A stretch of 37,117 nucleotides of DNA from an uncultured Bacteroidales bacterium (GCA_903828645.1 CAIKNA010000184.1:1-37117), one strand, 5' to 3'. Positions 17,090 through 25,812 are shown, numbered from the stretch's first letter. Numbers and translations are program-made. Notes: generated by a model from the letters alone, not told the origin.

Positions 17090-17121
17090 TTGATTTTAAT
17101 TGTTTTATGTTATTACCTTTG
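17090..17121 (+). promoter_or_regulatory. Bacteroidetes-type promoter of the small lipoprotein gene
   Basis: TTG at 17090-17092, 21 bases, then TACCTTTG at 17114-17121. The ATG follows 28 bases after the box. The same TACCTTTG string serves aspS at 33520. Confidence 0.7.
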
Positions 17122-17149
17122 CACTCGAATTTTAAAAAATCAATAGACA

Positions 17150-17452
17150 ATGAAAAAACTTGCAACAATTTTAGTGATCGCCGCTGTAGCTTTCATGACC
17201 TCATGTGGACCCAGCGCAAAAGAAAAAGAAGCAAAAAGAATTGCCGACTCCACCAGGGTAGCTGATTCCATGGCAATGATCCAGGCTCAGCAACAGCGTG
17301 TAGCCGATTCAATTGCAAAGGTTCAGGCAGCTCAGAAAGTTGTAGCTGATTCACTTGCTCATCAGGATTCAATTAAGAAACACCTGATTAAACCAGCTAA
17401 ACCAGCTAAGGCTGTTAAACAAGCTCCTGCCAAAAAAGCTCCAAAAAAATAG
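17150..17452 (+). CDS. Small lipoprotein with ADS repeats and Lys/Ala/Pro-rich tail
   Basis: A 100-residue protein with a type II signal peptide: MKKLATILVIAAVAFMTSCG, lipidated on C19. The mature part is a predicted helix built on repeated xADSx units with aspartates at positions 33, 39, 53, 67 and 73. The spacings are 6 and 14 residues, consistent with a heptad-type coiled coil. Residues 80-100 are a basic tail of KPAK and AKKAP units. Similar ADS-repeat lipoproteins occur in many Bacteroidetes, and their role is not established; the basic tail could contact cell wall, nucleic acid or acidic polysaccharide. It has its own promoter and a strong terminator, so it is a single-gene transcript placed between paralogues 2 and 3 of the small-protein family. 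Confidence 0.85.
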   Translation: MKKLATILVIAAVAFMTSCGPSAKEKEAKRIADSTRVADSMAMIQAQQQRVADSIAKVQAAQKVVADSLAHQDSIKKHLIKPAKPAKAVKQAPAKKAPKK

Positions 17453-17480
17453 TTTTTTTGCAATGGATCAGATCAAAAAA

Positions 17481-17508
17481 GAGCCCGGCAACCCGGGCTC
17501 TTTTTTTT
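17481..17508. terminator. Bidirectional intrinsic terminator between convergent genes
   Basis: Stem GAGCCCGG (17481-17488), loop CAAC, CCGGGCTC (17493-17500), followed by eight T residues and preceded by an A-run (17475-17480). It ends the lipoprotein transcript on the plus strand and also suits the small gene ending at 17517 on the minus strand. Confidence 0.9.
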
Positions 17509-17516
17509 ATATCAAC

Positions 17517-17741
17517 TCAGCTTTTCTTCGAATAGACCAGGAGCCTGTTGTTCATGCGCAGTTCATAATTTGTTCTTGTCTCCGCCTCCTTGCTTTTATC
17601 CGATATATATATAGTTGTTCTGCCACCATCAAGGATCACCGGGTATTTTCCTGCCAGTGATCCGGTGAGTAGTTTTGAATCGGGGATTTTTAACCGGTTA
17701 TGTTCCTGCATCATCCTGTATTCCAATGTGTCTTTTTTCAT
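17517..17741 (-). CDS. Small protein of the unrecognised three-member family, paralogue 3
   Basis: A 74-residue protein. The start at 17741 was chosen because it gives MKKDTLEYRMMQEHNRLKIP, matching paralogue 1; the frame is open to 17789 but that extension is not shared. The core is GKYPVILDGGRTTIYISDKS followed by KEAETRTNYEL, and the tail RMNNRLLVYSKKS parallels paralogue 1's RLGNGLVTSLNKPKT. CAAGATACGGATAA occurs 46 bases before the start (17787-17800), as before paralogue 1. It is cytosolic by sequence, with no recognised function. Paralogues 1 and 3 are the closest pair, so the recent duplication spanned or skipped paralogue 2 and the lipoprotein. Confidence 0.78.
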   Translation of the reverse strand: MKKDTLEYRMMQEHNRLKIPDSKLLTGSLAGKYPVILDGGRTTIYISDKSKEAETRTNYELRMNNRLLVYSKKS

Positions 17742-17858
17742 TATAAGAATGTTTATAAAACCCCATAAAAAATAATGGTATTCCTCCAAGATACGGATAA
17801 ATTCTGGATTTTGACGAATTTGTTTTCCGGAAAATCAACAAAGCCTTCGCGGCCCCTG

Positions 17859-19505
17859 CTAATGCCGGCAGATCATCTTTCCTGTTTCCACCCGGTCGCC
17901 GGTCATCAAACGGTAAAAATAGATACCGCCGGTCAGTTGCGCGCCGACTGCCTGATCATCAGGTGGAAAAACGACTTCATAATTTCCCGGTGATTTGATC
18001 TCTTTCACGGGTTCAGCGATTTGAACCCCGAAGAGATCAAACACTTTTAACGAAACAAACCCCTGGGATGCAACCCTGTAGGTGATCCTGGTCTGTTCAT
18101 GAAACGGGTTGGGATAATTGCCGGTCAATCCGCCCGAAACGGGGAGGCCCCCCTTCTCATCAACCCCTTCGAGGCTTGAAAAATCAATCGGAACGGTCCA
18201 TATCTGGTATATGCCGCTGGAATTATCCATCCAAACCGTCCATATTTTTGAATCCGTGGAAGTGAGATCGATGACATCGCCCTGGTAGCCCTGCCCCAAC
18301 CCCCCGATGGGAGCCGGCGCGAAATGGTGGTCGCTGATTTCATACTCCTTCCAGGTTGTGCCGCCATCGGGCGACCGGGCCAGGAAAACGCCCGTTGAAT
18401 CATTGGTAGTCGTCCGGTCATCGTAAAAAATAATGTCTACAGCCCCAAACTTATCGATATGGATATTGGGAAAATACTGTGTTTTCCCATTGTTCATGGC
18501 ATCCTGGTTGACCCTGATCCCCCCTGACCAGGTCAATCCGCCATCCGTGGAACGGTAAAGTATAATGTCGGGATCGCTCCCGGCGGGTGCCAGGTTCTTC
18601 TGCCCGGTCACAATGTAGATCCATCCCCGGCGGGGTCCGTTGGTAGTATCAACAGCAACGCTTGGTAACCCGTTGACCCTGATATTATTTTTTCCGGCCA
18701 GGATGCCGGTTATCCCGTTCACGCTGAAGGCGTTTTCGGTTATATGCCAGTCGCCGCCCCCGTTTGCCGACGAGGCAAATCCAACCATGATCTCCTTGAA
18801 GGGGGAACTGTCGGTCACCCCTGCCCAGCAAAGATAAACTTCCCCGTTCGGTCCAAGGGCCAGGTCACCCCCCGCACACCTGTTTGAGGGATTATTTACC
18901 TGTTTTGGTGCCGTCCACGACTGGGCGCCATTGTCGCTGTAAGAAAACATCAGTGGATACGGAAGTGCGAATTTTACCCACGCGGCATAGGTTCTCCCGG
19001 AGAATGAACTTGCAGCTATAGCATCCGTTGTCAACGATGCCCGCTCCAGGTCGTCGGAAGAGATTACCTTTTGCGATGACCAGGTTTTACCATGATCGTA
19101 TGAATAGTGGGAATACAACCCGACAAACGGTAGCCTGCCCATCCTGGTAAGGATGAATGTGCCATTTTTGTCAATAACAATCCCCGGATCCCCGCCATGA
19201 AAATCAATCCATTCACCCGTGCAGGTGTCATTTCCCTGCCAGGTAGCCCCCCCGTTGGTGGTCGAAAAGATTCCCTCGCTGATAAAGAAGGGCAGGAAAT
19301 TAATCGTATTGCATGCGGCGAAAAGGATGTTCTGATCCAGGGGGCTTTTAACGAGAAACACCTCAGTTTGAGACACATTGCCAGGATAAATCCTGTAGTT
19401 TTTCCCGATCTTCAACGGGATGCTTTCCGCGACAGGAACCTGCGCCGGCAACTCGTTGAGCGTAAATAGAATGATTAACAATAAATATCCTTTTCTGACT
19501 GACAT
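17859..19505 (-). CDS. T9SS-secreted Asp-box (BNR) repeat protein
   Basis: A 548-residue protein. The start at 19505 gives a good signal peptide (MSVRKGYLLLIILFTLNELPAQ); the frame extends upstream but overlaps the preceding gene. At least five Asp-box motifs are visible: STTNGGATW, SYDHGKTW, SYSDNGAQSW, RSTDGGLTW and RSPDGGTTW. They mark a six-bladed beta-propeller of the sialidase superfamily. The C-terminal 80 residues are a T9SS sorting domain (GNYPNPFHEQTRITY ... LKVFDLFGVQI ... GGIYFYRLMTGD ... GKMIC). Asp-boxes alone do not make a sialidase: I did not find a convincing RIP motif and arginine triad, so glycan binding or another glycosidase-like role remains open. It starts 22 bases after the TonB-like barrel gene and is probably co-transcribed. 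Confidence 0.85.
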   Translation of the reverse strand: MSVRKGYLLLIILFTLNELPAQVPVAESIPLKIGKNYRIYPGNVSQTEVFLVKSPLDQNILFAACNTINFLPFFISEGIFSTTNGGATWQGNDTCTGEWIDFHGGDPGIVIDKNGTFILTRMGRLPFVGLYSHYSYDHGKTWSSQKVISSDDLERASLTTDAIAASSFSGRTYAAWVKFALPYPLMFSYSDNGAQSWTAPKQVNNPSNRCAGGDLALGPNGEVYLCWAGVTDSSPFKEIMVGFASSANGGGDWHITENAFSVNGITGILAGKNNIRVNGLPSVAVDTTNGPRRGWIYIVTGQKNLAPAGSDPDIILYRSTDGGLTWSGGIRVNQDAMNNGKTQYFPNIHIDKFGAVDIIFYDDRTTTNDSTGVFLARSPDGGTTWKEYEISDHHFAPAPIGGLGQGYQGDVIDLTSTDSKIWTVWMDNSSGIYQIWTVPIDFSSLEGVDEKGGLPVSGGLTGNYPNPFHEQTRITYRVASQGFVSLKVFDLFGVQIAEPVKEIKSPGNYEVVFPPDDQAVGAQLTGGIYFYRLMTGDRVETGKMICRH

Positions 19506-19527
19506 GAACTGTTTTTTATTGATCCTG

Positions 19528-21273
19528 TTAAAACACATATCCGATATTGACCGAACCAGGAAAATTCCTTGGGGCACCCGCATTATAAAACCGTTTATCT
19601 GCCGAGTTGATGTTTGCATAGCCGGCATATACCTGGTCAAACAGGTTGTTGACCCCGCCTGAAGCCGAAATGATAAAATGTTTCAGTTTTATATCAAACC
19701 CCAGCACAGCATTCACCAGGCTGTATGACCCGGTTTGACCGGTATTTCCATCATCAACCCAAAGACCGCTGAGATACTGGTAACTTGCCTTTACAAAGAT
19801 ACCCGTTTTTTTTCCGACCGGGTGTTTATAGTACAACGACAGTCCCAGTTTATTCCGGGGAATATTCGGTTCGCTTTTCCCGGCGAAATCCCGGTAGATG
19901 TTCACAATATTCCCGGTGGAGTCGGTTTCCCATGAATTGGCGGTGTAGGCATTGTAAATATAATGAGCATAGGCGTAATCAACTGAGAAAAAGAGCTCTT
20001 TATAAAGTTCCATCCGGCTTTCCAGCACAACTCCATACCGGGTGGTCCTGGTTGCATTCCGGAAATATTCGTCCCCGAAAATTTCATAGGGAACAATTTC
20101 CTTGTCAATTTTGGTACTGAAAAAATATGCCTTGCAATAAAGCGATTTAAAAAACAAAGCAGTGCCTTTTTTCGAGAAGTTGGTCTTAAACCCGGCTTTT
20201 ACGATTGCCGAGGTTTGAGGCATGAGTTCCCTGTTATACAAGGATGCCGGATTGGGGCTCTCCAGCTCCTTATCGGTCGGATTTCTGAAGTTAACCTCAT
20301 AGGATGCGAACAGGGTGAGCGCCGGGATGACGATGTAATTCAACGCCAGCTCGGGAGTAAGAGCATCATATCGTTTTGTATCTGAAAGAGATGGCGACAT
20401 CTGTTCAGCCACACTGTAAATCACATGATTGTATCTCCCTGTGACCAGGGCAAACAATTTTCTTTGAACCACTTCGAAATTCTCCGAGAGATAGCATGAT
20501 GCAGTGCTGGTCTTTTCGGTCTCTATCTGTTCCAGCCAGTCGCTTTTTTGCCCGCTGAAATTTTCATACTCCTCTTTTCTTTCAGGCTGGTGGAGAAGCC
20601 CTCCCCCCACTGTAAATTCACTTTTCCTGTGCCAGAACCATCCGGTATAAATGTACCTTGCAGCAACTCCCATGATATACCGGGTGGTAATTTTGTACTC
20701 CCTTGTTGAACGCTCAAAATATTCGATCACCCCGTTGCCTGAAATTTCGATCTTTTGATTCAATGATTTACCAAACGCCGTACTATAGTTTATATCCAGG
20801 TTTTCCCTGGTGGCAACCCTCTTTTCATCGCGATTCACCGCACGCGGGTCGGCCTGGAAAGGGTCCTGCCCGAATTCACTTTTTGTAAGTGATCCCGGGC
20901 GTTTGTCAGCCCCGGTAAAATAATTCCCGGTGATCTGAAGGGTGGTATTGACCGATGGGGTCGTTTCCAGCATCAGGTTCAGGGTGTGCGAATATTCGTT
21001 GCTGTGAACCCGGTAACCATCGAAATTCCGGTAATTGTACCTCGGAGCCACCGTGTATTTATCCGTCCGCACACTTGCGGATATCCCGTTTGAAAACAAA
21101 CCAAACGAACCGAACTGGTTAAACTGGATGATGCTGTCGCCATGCGGGCGATCGAATTTTTTTAACGAATCGGCGGGAGTGACTTCAGGATTAAATTGCT
21201 GCGCCACAGCCTCACCGGACGGGAAAAAAAACATCATCAACGGAATGAAAAATGCGAGTGTGCGTTTCACCAT
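19528..21273 (-). CDS. TonB-dependent-receptor-like outer-membrane barrel without plug domain
   Basis: A 581-residue protein. The ATG at 21273 (not the in-frame TTG at 21288) gives a signal peptide MVKRTLAFFIPLMMFFF...AVAQ. After only about 25 residues it enters what is normally the first barrel strands of a FecA-type receptor (FGSFGLFSNG, YNYRNFDGYRVHS, PGSLTKSEFGQDPFQADPRA). It ends with the canonical last strands (GVNNLFDQVYAGY, RFYNAGAPRNFPGS, VNIGYVF). The usual N-terminal plug of about 130 residues and the TonB box are absent. A complete barrel plus signal peptide suggests an open pore, a repurposed barrel, or a recent in-frame deletion. The neighbours are two T9SS cargo genes, 57 bases upstream and 22 bases downstream, in an apparent operon. 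Confidence 0.82.
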   Translation of the reverse strand: MVKRTLAFFIPLMMFFFPSGEAVAQQFNPEVTPADSLKKFDRPHGDSIIQFNQFGSFGLFSNGISASVRTDKYTVAPRYNYRNFDGYRVHSNEYSHTLNLMLETTPSVNTTLQITGNYFTGADKRPGSLTKSEFGQDPFQADPRAVNRDEKRVATRENLDINYSTAFGKSLNQKIEISGNGVIEYFERSTREYKITTRYIMGVAARYIYTGWFWHRKSEFTVGGGLLHQPERKEEYENFSGQKSDWLEQIETEKTSTASCYLSENFEVVQRKLFALVTGRYNHVIYSVAEQMSPSLSDTKRYDALTPELALNYIVIPALTLFASYEVNFRNPTDKELESPNPASLYNRELMPQTSAIVKAGFKTNFSKKGTALFFKSLYCKAYFFSTKIDKEIVPYEIFGDEYFRNATRTTRYGVVLESRMELYKELFFSVDYAYAHYIYNAYTANSWETDSTGNIVNIYRDFAGKSEPNIPRNKLGLSLYYKHPVGKKTGIFVKASYQYLSGLWVDDGNTGQTGSYSLVNAVLGFDIKLKHFIISASGGVNNLFDQVYAGYANINSADKRFYNAGAPRNFPGSVNIGYVF

Positions 21274-21330
21274 TTTGATAGACCGCAAGGTTCCCTGTTC
21301 ACAAAAGTCTCCCGCTGTTTTTTGTTATAA

Positions 21331-24273
21331 CTACTGTGGGGTGTAAGTCATTTTACAAACCGATGACAACCCCTGCGGCCCGGTCAGCCGGATTAGGTAC
21401 ACCCCGGCAGGTATTTGACTGTTCCCGGTAATTTCAGTAAGCGGAAGACGGTAATTTCCGGCATTCAACTGTTTGCATGATCGTGCAATGCCAATACCCC
21501 GGAGATCGGTCAGCTCAAGGATCCATTTTCCGGCAGCCGGCAACGTAAAACACACTTCACTGTTTTGCCCGGCAGGGTTTGGGTTAACCTGCAGGTTTGT
21601 CCTCATTTTTTCTCCCGGAAGGCCGGTAATATAATAATCAAACTGCATGTGATGATTGCCGGCCGAAACGATGGTGTCGGCAAATGCAGGATATATCCCG
21701 AGGAAGGTGGCTGAACCATGGTAGGTTCCATAGGGAACATGCGGGAAAACAAGAGAATCGGTCAGGATGGTGCCGGTGTATGGTCCTTCAGGACCCTGGA
21801 TCACCACATCCACATTGTTCAGCAAACCCAGCATGCCATCCACGGCCTTGCAGACTAGGTCGGCCCTGTTGACAGTAAGCAGGAAGTCAATCCCGGTTGT
21901 GGGCTGGCCCGACATGACAACCACATTGCTGATGGTTTGTGTCGTTGTGTAGGGGTGGGTGGCTGTAACGGAATAGCTTCCTGCCGGAACCACGAGGTTG
22001 TAATTGCCGGAAGCATCGGGATGCATGGAATAGCTCCCTGCGGAAACGCTGGCAAGGGTAAGTTCAGCAGGTGCACCGGTGATGGTGATATGGCCCTGGA
22101 TGTTTCCTGAATTTGCTGCCGGAACCAGGGTGAAGTTCACATTGGGGGTCGTCTGGTTCACAACTACCGGGACGCCGATCAGCATCTGGGTGGCATAGCC
22201 GCTGAGGCTGGCGGTAACGTCATAGTTGCCGGCCGCAAGGTCAAGTGTGTAAAAACCGCTGGCGTTGGGATTGGTGGTGGCCACCCCGCCCCCTGCGCTG
22301 ACAACGACCTGGGTTACATTTCCGGTCCCCCCGTTCAGAGTTACAGTCCCGGTCATCAGGCCATTGGTCGGTGCAAGAACGAGTGAAAAATTGATCCCGT
22401 TCACCGTCTGCTGATTTGCGACCGAAACATTGAACACGGTGTCGGGGATATAGGCTGCCAGGGAGGCGATCACACCATAGGTTCCCGGTGAAACCTGCAG
22501 CGAATAATGTCCGAACTGGTCGGGATGGGTGGTATTGGTTCCTGCGCTGATCAGGACCTGGGTCATGATCCCGAATCCGCCGACAAGAGAGACTGTCCCC
22601 TGGATAAATCCCGATGGAACCGGGATCAGCGTAAGATTCACGGTGGAGGTCTGGTTTGTTTGCACGACAATGTTTGACTGTGATGTACTGATGTACCCTG
22701 CCAGGCTGGCTGTCACGGTATACGTTCCGTTGACAACGGTCATCGCATAATGCCCCGTGGCGTCGGGGCTGGTGGTCGAGGTCCCGGCCTGTACGACCAC
22801 CTGGGTCACATTGCCTGTTCCTCCGTTGAGGGTTACCGTACCCGAAATAGTTCCTGAAAAAGCCGGGCCAAGACTCCCATCCAGCTGGATATTCTGGGCA
22901 TAGATGTCGGAATTGCCGTTGCGGTTATCTTCCCAGGCAACGATCCACTGGTTGTTGGCGAATTCATTCACCACGGGATGTACCTTTTCAGAAGAGACGG
23001 TGCAGATATCCTTTTGCGCCGGGGTCCATACGAAGGCTCCTGAAGGAGAGATGCGCATGGCCCTGATCATGCCATCCACGGCATTCGAGTACTCTTCATA
23101 AACCAGGATCATGTCGGTCGGACTGCTCCTGGCCTCATAAGGGTAAACATCCGTGGTGGAAACCGGAATGAAGGTCATGCCGCTTCCTCCCCATTGCAAT
23201 GCACCGGATGCATTGATCTTCTGCCCGAAAATTCCCCACTGGCTTTGAAGCCCGTTCATTTCATTCCAGTAAACGAAAACATCGGTTGAACCGGGCGGCA
23301 GGGCAAGCTGGGGGTAATAATGATTCATGTTCGAGGCCGTAGAGGCTTCCACACCGTTGGCAGGAAAGAGTACCGCTCCCGTAGCGCTTACATGCTGTAC
23401 AAAAACGCTTGCGCGCTGGTTGTTGTCGCGGTCGTCGTGCCAGGCAATATAAAAACCGTCACTTCCGTCGTTGATGAACGGAAATATCTGTGTCCATGCC
23501 GAAATTCCGCCGGCAAGAGAGATAGCCGCAGCACTGCTCCAGACCGAGGTTCCCGCGGAGCTGTAACGCTGTGCGAGGACGTGGCGGGTAGGAGCGTTTG
23601 GCGGCCCGCTGTCATCAAAGTATTTCAGGATTACCTCGTCGGCCCCGACCGGCAGGAGCTGGGGCCAGTTCAGGGTGTTGGGCGATGATAGCGTGATCCC
23701 TGCAGGGCCCCATAGGAGCGTCCCGGAAGGACTGACTTTCTGCATGATGATGACATTGTCGGCCGACCAGGCAAAAACAAGGTTACCGGCTGCCGTTGAG
23801 ATTACTTTTGGTGAAACGTTGAAGGCCGAACTGTTCGACAACAGGATGCCGTTGGCACCCCATACAAAATTTCCCGAAGGGGAGATGCGATAGGCCACCA
23901 CGTTGGTATTCCCGGTTCGGATGTCGTTGAAGGCAAGGATCGCATGGTCTGCGGCATCACAGGTCATGTCCCAGTCGGTGAGCCAGGTCTCCTGGGGGTT
24001 GGAACTGATCAGGATTCCGTTTGGAGCCCACAGGATGTTCCCCAGTGCATCGAGCCGTTGCAGCCTCACATCATAGTTTCCGCTTTCATTGGAAAAATAG
24101 CCAACATAGGTGTCCCCGTTGGCGCATGTGGCGATTTTCGGAATGGCCTGCTCTCCCGAAAGGTTGCAGATGACATTGTTGACCGCGGGATTGGTGCTCC
24201 ATTGAGAAAACCCGTTGAAGGAAAACAGGCATATAAAGACCGGTACCAGGGAAAAAGTAAAAAATATTTTCAT
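21331..24273 (-). CDS. T9SS-secreted protein with propeller-like N-half and carboxypeptidase-regulatory-like repeats
   Basis: A 980-residue protein with signal peptide MKIFFTFSLVPVFICLFSF...GFSQ. Residues 25-470 contain repeated units of the type W(G/A)PxG followed by a Ser/Val-rich strand (ILWAPNGILIS, FVWGANGILLS, LLWGPAGITLS, LQWGGSGMTF, FVWTPAQKDI), suggesting a beta-propeller. Residues about 473-815 are four CarboxypepD_reg-like/Ig-like repeats: GTVTLNGGTGNVTQVVV (units 1 and 3 near-identical), GTVSLVGGFGIMTQVLI and GHITITGAPAELTLASV. Each repeat then has a DxxGxY strand and a Y(T/D/G/S)VxAS strand. A further beta-sandwich precedes a T9SS sorting domain (from about residue 900; LQVNPNPAGQNSEVCFTL ... 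IPAGVYLIRLTG). It is surface-exposed or released; the role is probably binding. It heads a likely operon with the plugless barrel and the Asp-box protein. Confidence 0.85.
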   Translation of the reverse strand: MKIFFTFSLVPVFICLFSFNGFSQWSTNPAVNNVICNLSGEQAIPKIATCANGDTYVGYFSNESGNYDVRLQRLDALGNILWAPNGILISSNPQETWLTDWDMTCDAADHAILAFNDIRTGNTNVVAYRISPSGNFVWGANGILLSNSSAFNVSPKVISTAAGNLVFAWSADNVIIMQKVSPSGTLLWGPAGITLSSPNTLNWPQLLPVGADEVILKYFDDSGPPNAPTRHVLAQRYSSAGTSVWSSAAAISLAGGISAWTQIFPFINDGSDGFYIAWHDDRDNNQRASVFVQHVSATGAVLFPANGVEASTASNMNHYYPQLALPPGSTDVFVYWNEMNGLQSQWGIFGQKINASGALQWGGSGMTFIPVSTTDVYPYEARSSPTDMILVYEEYSNAVDGMIRAMRISPSGAFVWTPAQKDICTVSSEKVHPVVNEFANNQWIVAWEDNRNGNSDIYAQNIQLDGSLGPAFSGTISGTVTLNGGTGNVTQVVVQAGTSTTSPDATGHYAMTVVNGTYTVTASLAGYISTSQSNIVVQTNQTSTVNLTLIPVPSGFIQGTVSLVGGFGIMTQVLISAGTNTTHPDQFGHYSLQVSPGTYGVIASLAAYIPDTVFNVSVANQQTVNGINFSLVLAPTNGLMTGTVTLNGGTGNVTQVVVSAGGGVATTNPNASGFYTLDLAAGNYDVTASLSGYATQMLIGVPVVVNQTTPNVNFTLVPAANSGNIQGHITITGAPAELTLASVSAGSYSMHPDASGNYNLVVPAGSYSVTATHPYTTTQTISNVVVMSGQPTTGIDFLLTVNRADLVCKAVDGMLGLLNNVDVVIQGPEGPYTGTILTDSLVFPHVPYGTYHGSATFLGIYPAFADTIVSAGNHHMQFDYYITGLPGEKMRTNLQVNPNPAGQNSEVCFTLPAAGKWILELTDLRGIGIARSCKQLNAGNYRLPLTEITGNSQIPAGVYLIRLTGPQGLSSVCKMTYTPQ

Positions 24274-24322
24274 GGAAAGATAGTTTCGTACCAGGATTCA
24301 CGACAGTGTATAAAATTTCAAA

Positions 24323-24330
24323 CAAAAGTA
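24323..24330 (-). promoter_or_regulatory. Candidate -7 box (TACTTTTG) ahead of the T9SS cargo operon
   Basis: The minus strand carries TACTTTTG, a full match to TAnnTTTG, 50 bases before the ATG at 24273. No TTG is found at the usual -33 distance, so it is weaker than the promoters at 15581 and 33233. Confidence 0.5.
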
Positions 24331-24374
24331 ATCAATAGATTACCTCCCGGCTCTATAACTTTCAAGATTTGTTC

Positions 24375-24992
24375 TTAAAAACTATATCCAAAACTCATGC
24401 CCACCCATGGCACAAATGCATCTTTGGTTCCAAGTTGCATATATGAGGTCCGGTTTTCAGGAAATTCAGTAATTTCATAAACCGGTGTAAAACCGAACCG
24501 GAACAAAAACCCCTTCTTTTTCTGCAACCTGATTCCTGCGTATCCCGTCAGGAGGAGATCGATAAAACTCCCGCTTTCGTGCCAGGTTGAACCTGAGACC
24601 TGTCCGTCGTCGCTGTTATATCCATTCCAGAAAGTCCAGGTAAAGTTGACCCCGAACCCCAGTTCAATCAGAAACACGTTGGAAACCTGGTAAAATCCAT
24701 TCGTCAGAATGGGTAACGACAAGGTGTTGATGACAGGAGGGGTGTATCCGAGTCCAATTCTGCCTGTAATATAAAAATCGTGTGCATGAAAAAACACCCT
24801 TTCATAATTTACAGAGACAACATTCATATGCCCGGCCAATTCAAGGTAAATGCTGTTATCGGGAATTCTCCTGTGTTTTTTCAGGAGGGCTGAAAAATCA
24901 ATCGGCCTTGATAAGTCAATCGTATCCGGTTGCTGCCCTGAGCAGCAATAAAAAGAGACGACAAAACTGAAAACGAAAATGATCTTTTTCAC
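24375..24992 (-). CDS. Outer-membrane beta-barrel protein (hypothetical)
   Basis: A 205-residue protein starting with GTG at 24992 (GTGAAAAAGATC), the only start that keeps the signal peptide KKIIFVFSFVVSFYCCSGQ. The mature part alternates polar and hydrophobic residues, with aromatic strand ends typical of an eight-stranded barrel: IYLELAGHMNVVSVNYERVF, FYITGRIGLGYT, GYAGIRLQKKKGFLFRFGF, and a final WVGMSFGYSF ending in Phe, as BAM substrates do. It has no named family. It begins 16 bases after the SDR stop and is therefore probably the last gene of the aminolipid-type operon, with an acyl-chain or product-export role possible but unproven. Confidence 0.75.
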   Translation of the reverse strand: MKKIIFVFSFVVSFYCCSGQQPDTIDLSRPIDFSALLKKHRRIPDNSIYLELAGHMNVVSVNYERVFFHAHDFYITGRIGLGYTPPVINTLSLPILTNGFYQVSNVFLIELGFGVNFTWTFWNGYNSDDGQVSGSTWHESGSFIDLLLTGYAGIRLQKKKGFLFRFGFTPVYEITEFPENRTSYMQLGTKDAFVPWVGMSFGYSF

Positions 24993-25008
24993 AAAAGGTA
25001 ATGGAATA

Positions 25009-25812
25009 TCACAACCTGAATTTTCTCCTGGTTCCTAACTCATATAACCTGTAACACAGGAATTGCAAAAATGGTGCTATCCTTGACTGTTTCCCGACCG
25101 GGTAACCGAACCCGGCTTTTGGTGAATTCAGTATTTTCATAACGGTGCATGCAACCCGTTCGGGAGCCTCTGCCCGTTCAATGGTATCGTTAAAAACCGG
25201 CAGTGCCCTCTCTCTTATCCTGTCATATCCGGCAATTGCGGGTTCCGCATATTCAAACGCATTGTGCAGGTTTGTCTTGAAAAATCCCGGTTCAACTAAA
25301 GATACCTGGATGTTGAACGGGCGAACTTCAATTCTCAGCGATTTAAAAAAACCTTCAAGGGCATGTTTTGATGCCGAATAATAACTTTGTAAAGGAACAC
25401 CGATAAGGCCTGCCAGCGATCCGATCGTGATGATTTTACCGAAACCCTGGCGCCGCATCACAGGAAGGATGGCCCTGGTCATTTTAACGGCTCCCCAAAA
25501 ATTCGTTTCAACCTGCCGGTAGGCTTGTTCCAGCGAGGTCTCTTCAGCAGTGCCGCAAATGCCGATCCCGGCATTGTTAACCAGTGCATTTATTGCGGCT
25601 GTTTTGGATAACACCGTGTCAATGCAATTTTGAATGGAGGTTTCAGACGTAATATCCAGTTCTATAAGTTCAAACGGCAGGGTTTGACGGTGTTTTTCAG
25701 GATTCCGGCTTGTTCCGAAAACCTTAAAGCCGCTTTTGTGAAGCAGATTTGCGATGACAAATCCAATACCGGAAGTTGCACCTGTGACGAGAACGGTATC
25801 CATGCGAATCAT
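25009..25812 (-). CDS. Short-chain dehydrogenase/reductase (classical SDR)
   Basis: A 267-residue cytosolic oxidoreductase. The cofactor glycine motif TGATSGIG is at residues 10-17, NNAG at 79-82, the catalytic Ser at 132 (ITIGSLAG), and Tyr145-xxx-Lys149 in YYSASKHAL. A PG motif after the active site (VEPGFFKTNL) is typical of the classical family. Arg36 in GTSRNPEK suggests NADP(H) preference. The C-terminal extension (FLQFLCYRLYELGTRRKFRL) is hydrophobic then basic and may touch the membrane, as in SDRs acting on lipid substrates. The gene is 66 bases downstream of the GNAT gene. In this context a carbonyl reduction on a lipid intermediate is a reasonable inference. The start could be the ATG at 25812 or the one at 25803. 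Confidence 0.9.
   Translation of the reverse strand: MIRMDTVLVTGATSGIGFVIANLLHKSGFKVFGTSRNPEKHRQTLPFELIELDITSETSIQNCIDTVLSKTAAINALVNNAGIGICGTAEETSLEQAYRQVETNFWGAVKMTRAILPVMRRQGFGKIITIGSLAGLIGVPLQSYYSASKHALEGFFKSLRIEVRPFNIQVSLVEPGFFKTNLHNAFEYAEPAIAGYDRIRERALPVFNDTIERAEAPERVACTVMKILNSPKAGFGYPVGKQSRIAPFLQFLCYRLYELGTRRKFRL

Noticed and set aside
17859-19505. Calling the Asp-box protein a sialidase
   Set aside because: Asp-boxes occur in many propellers; the RIP motif and arginine triad were not found.
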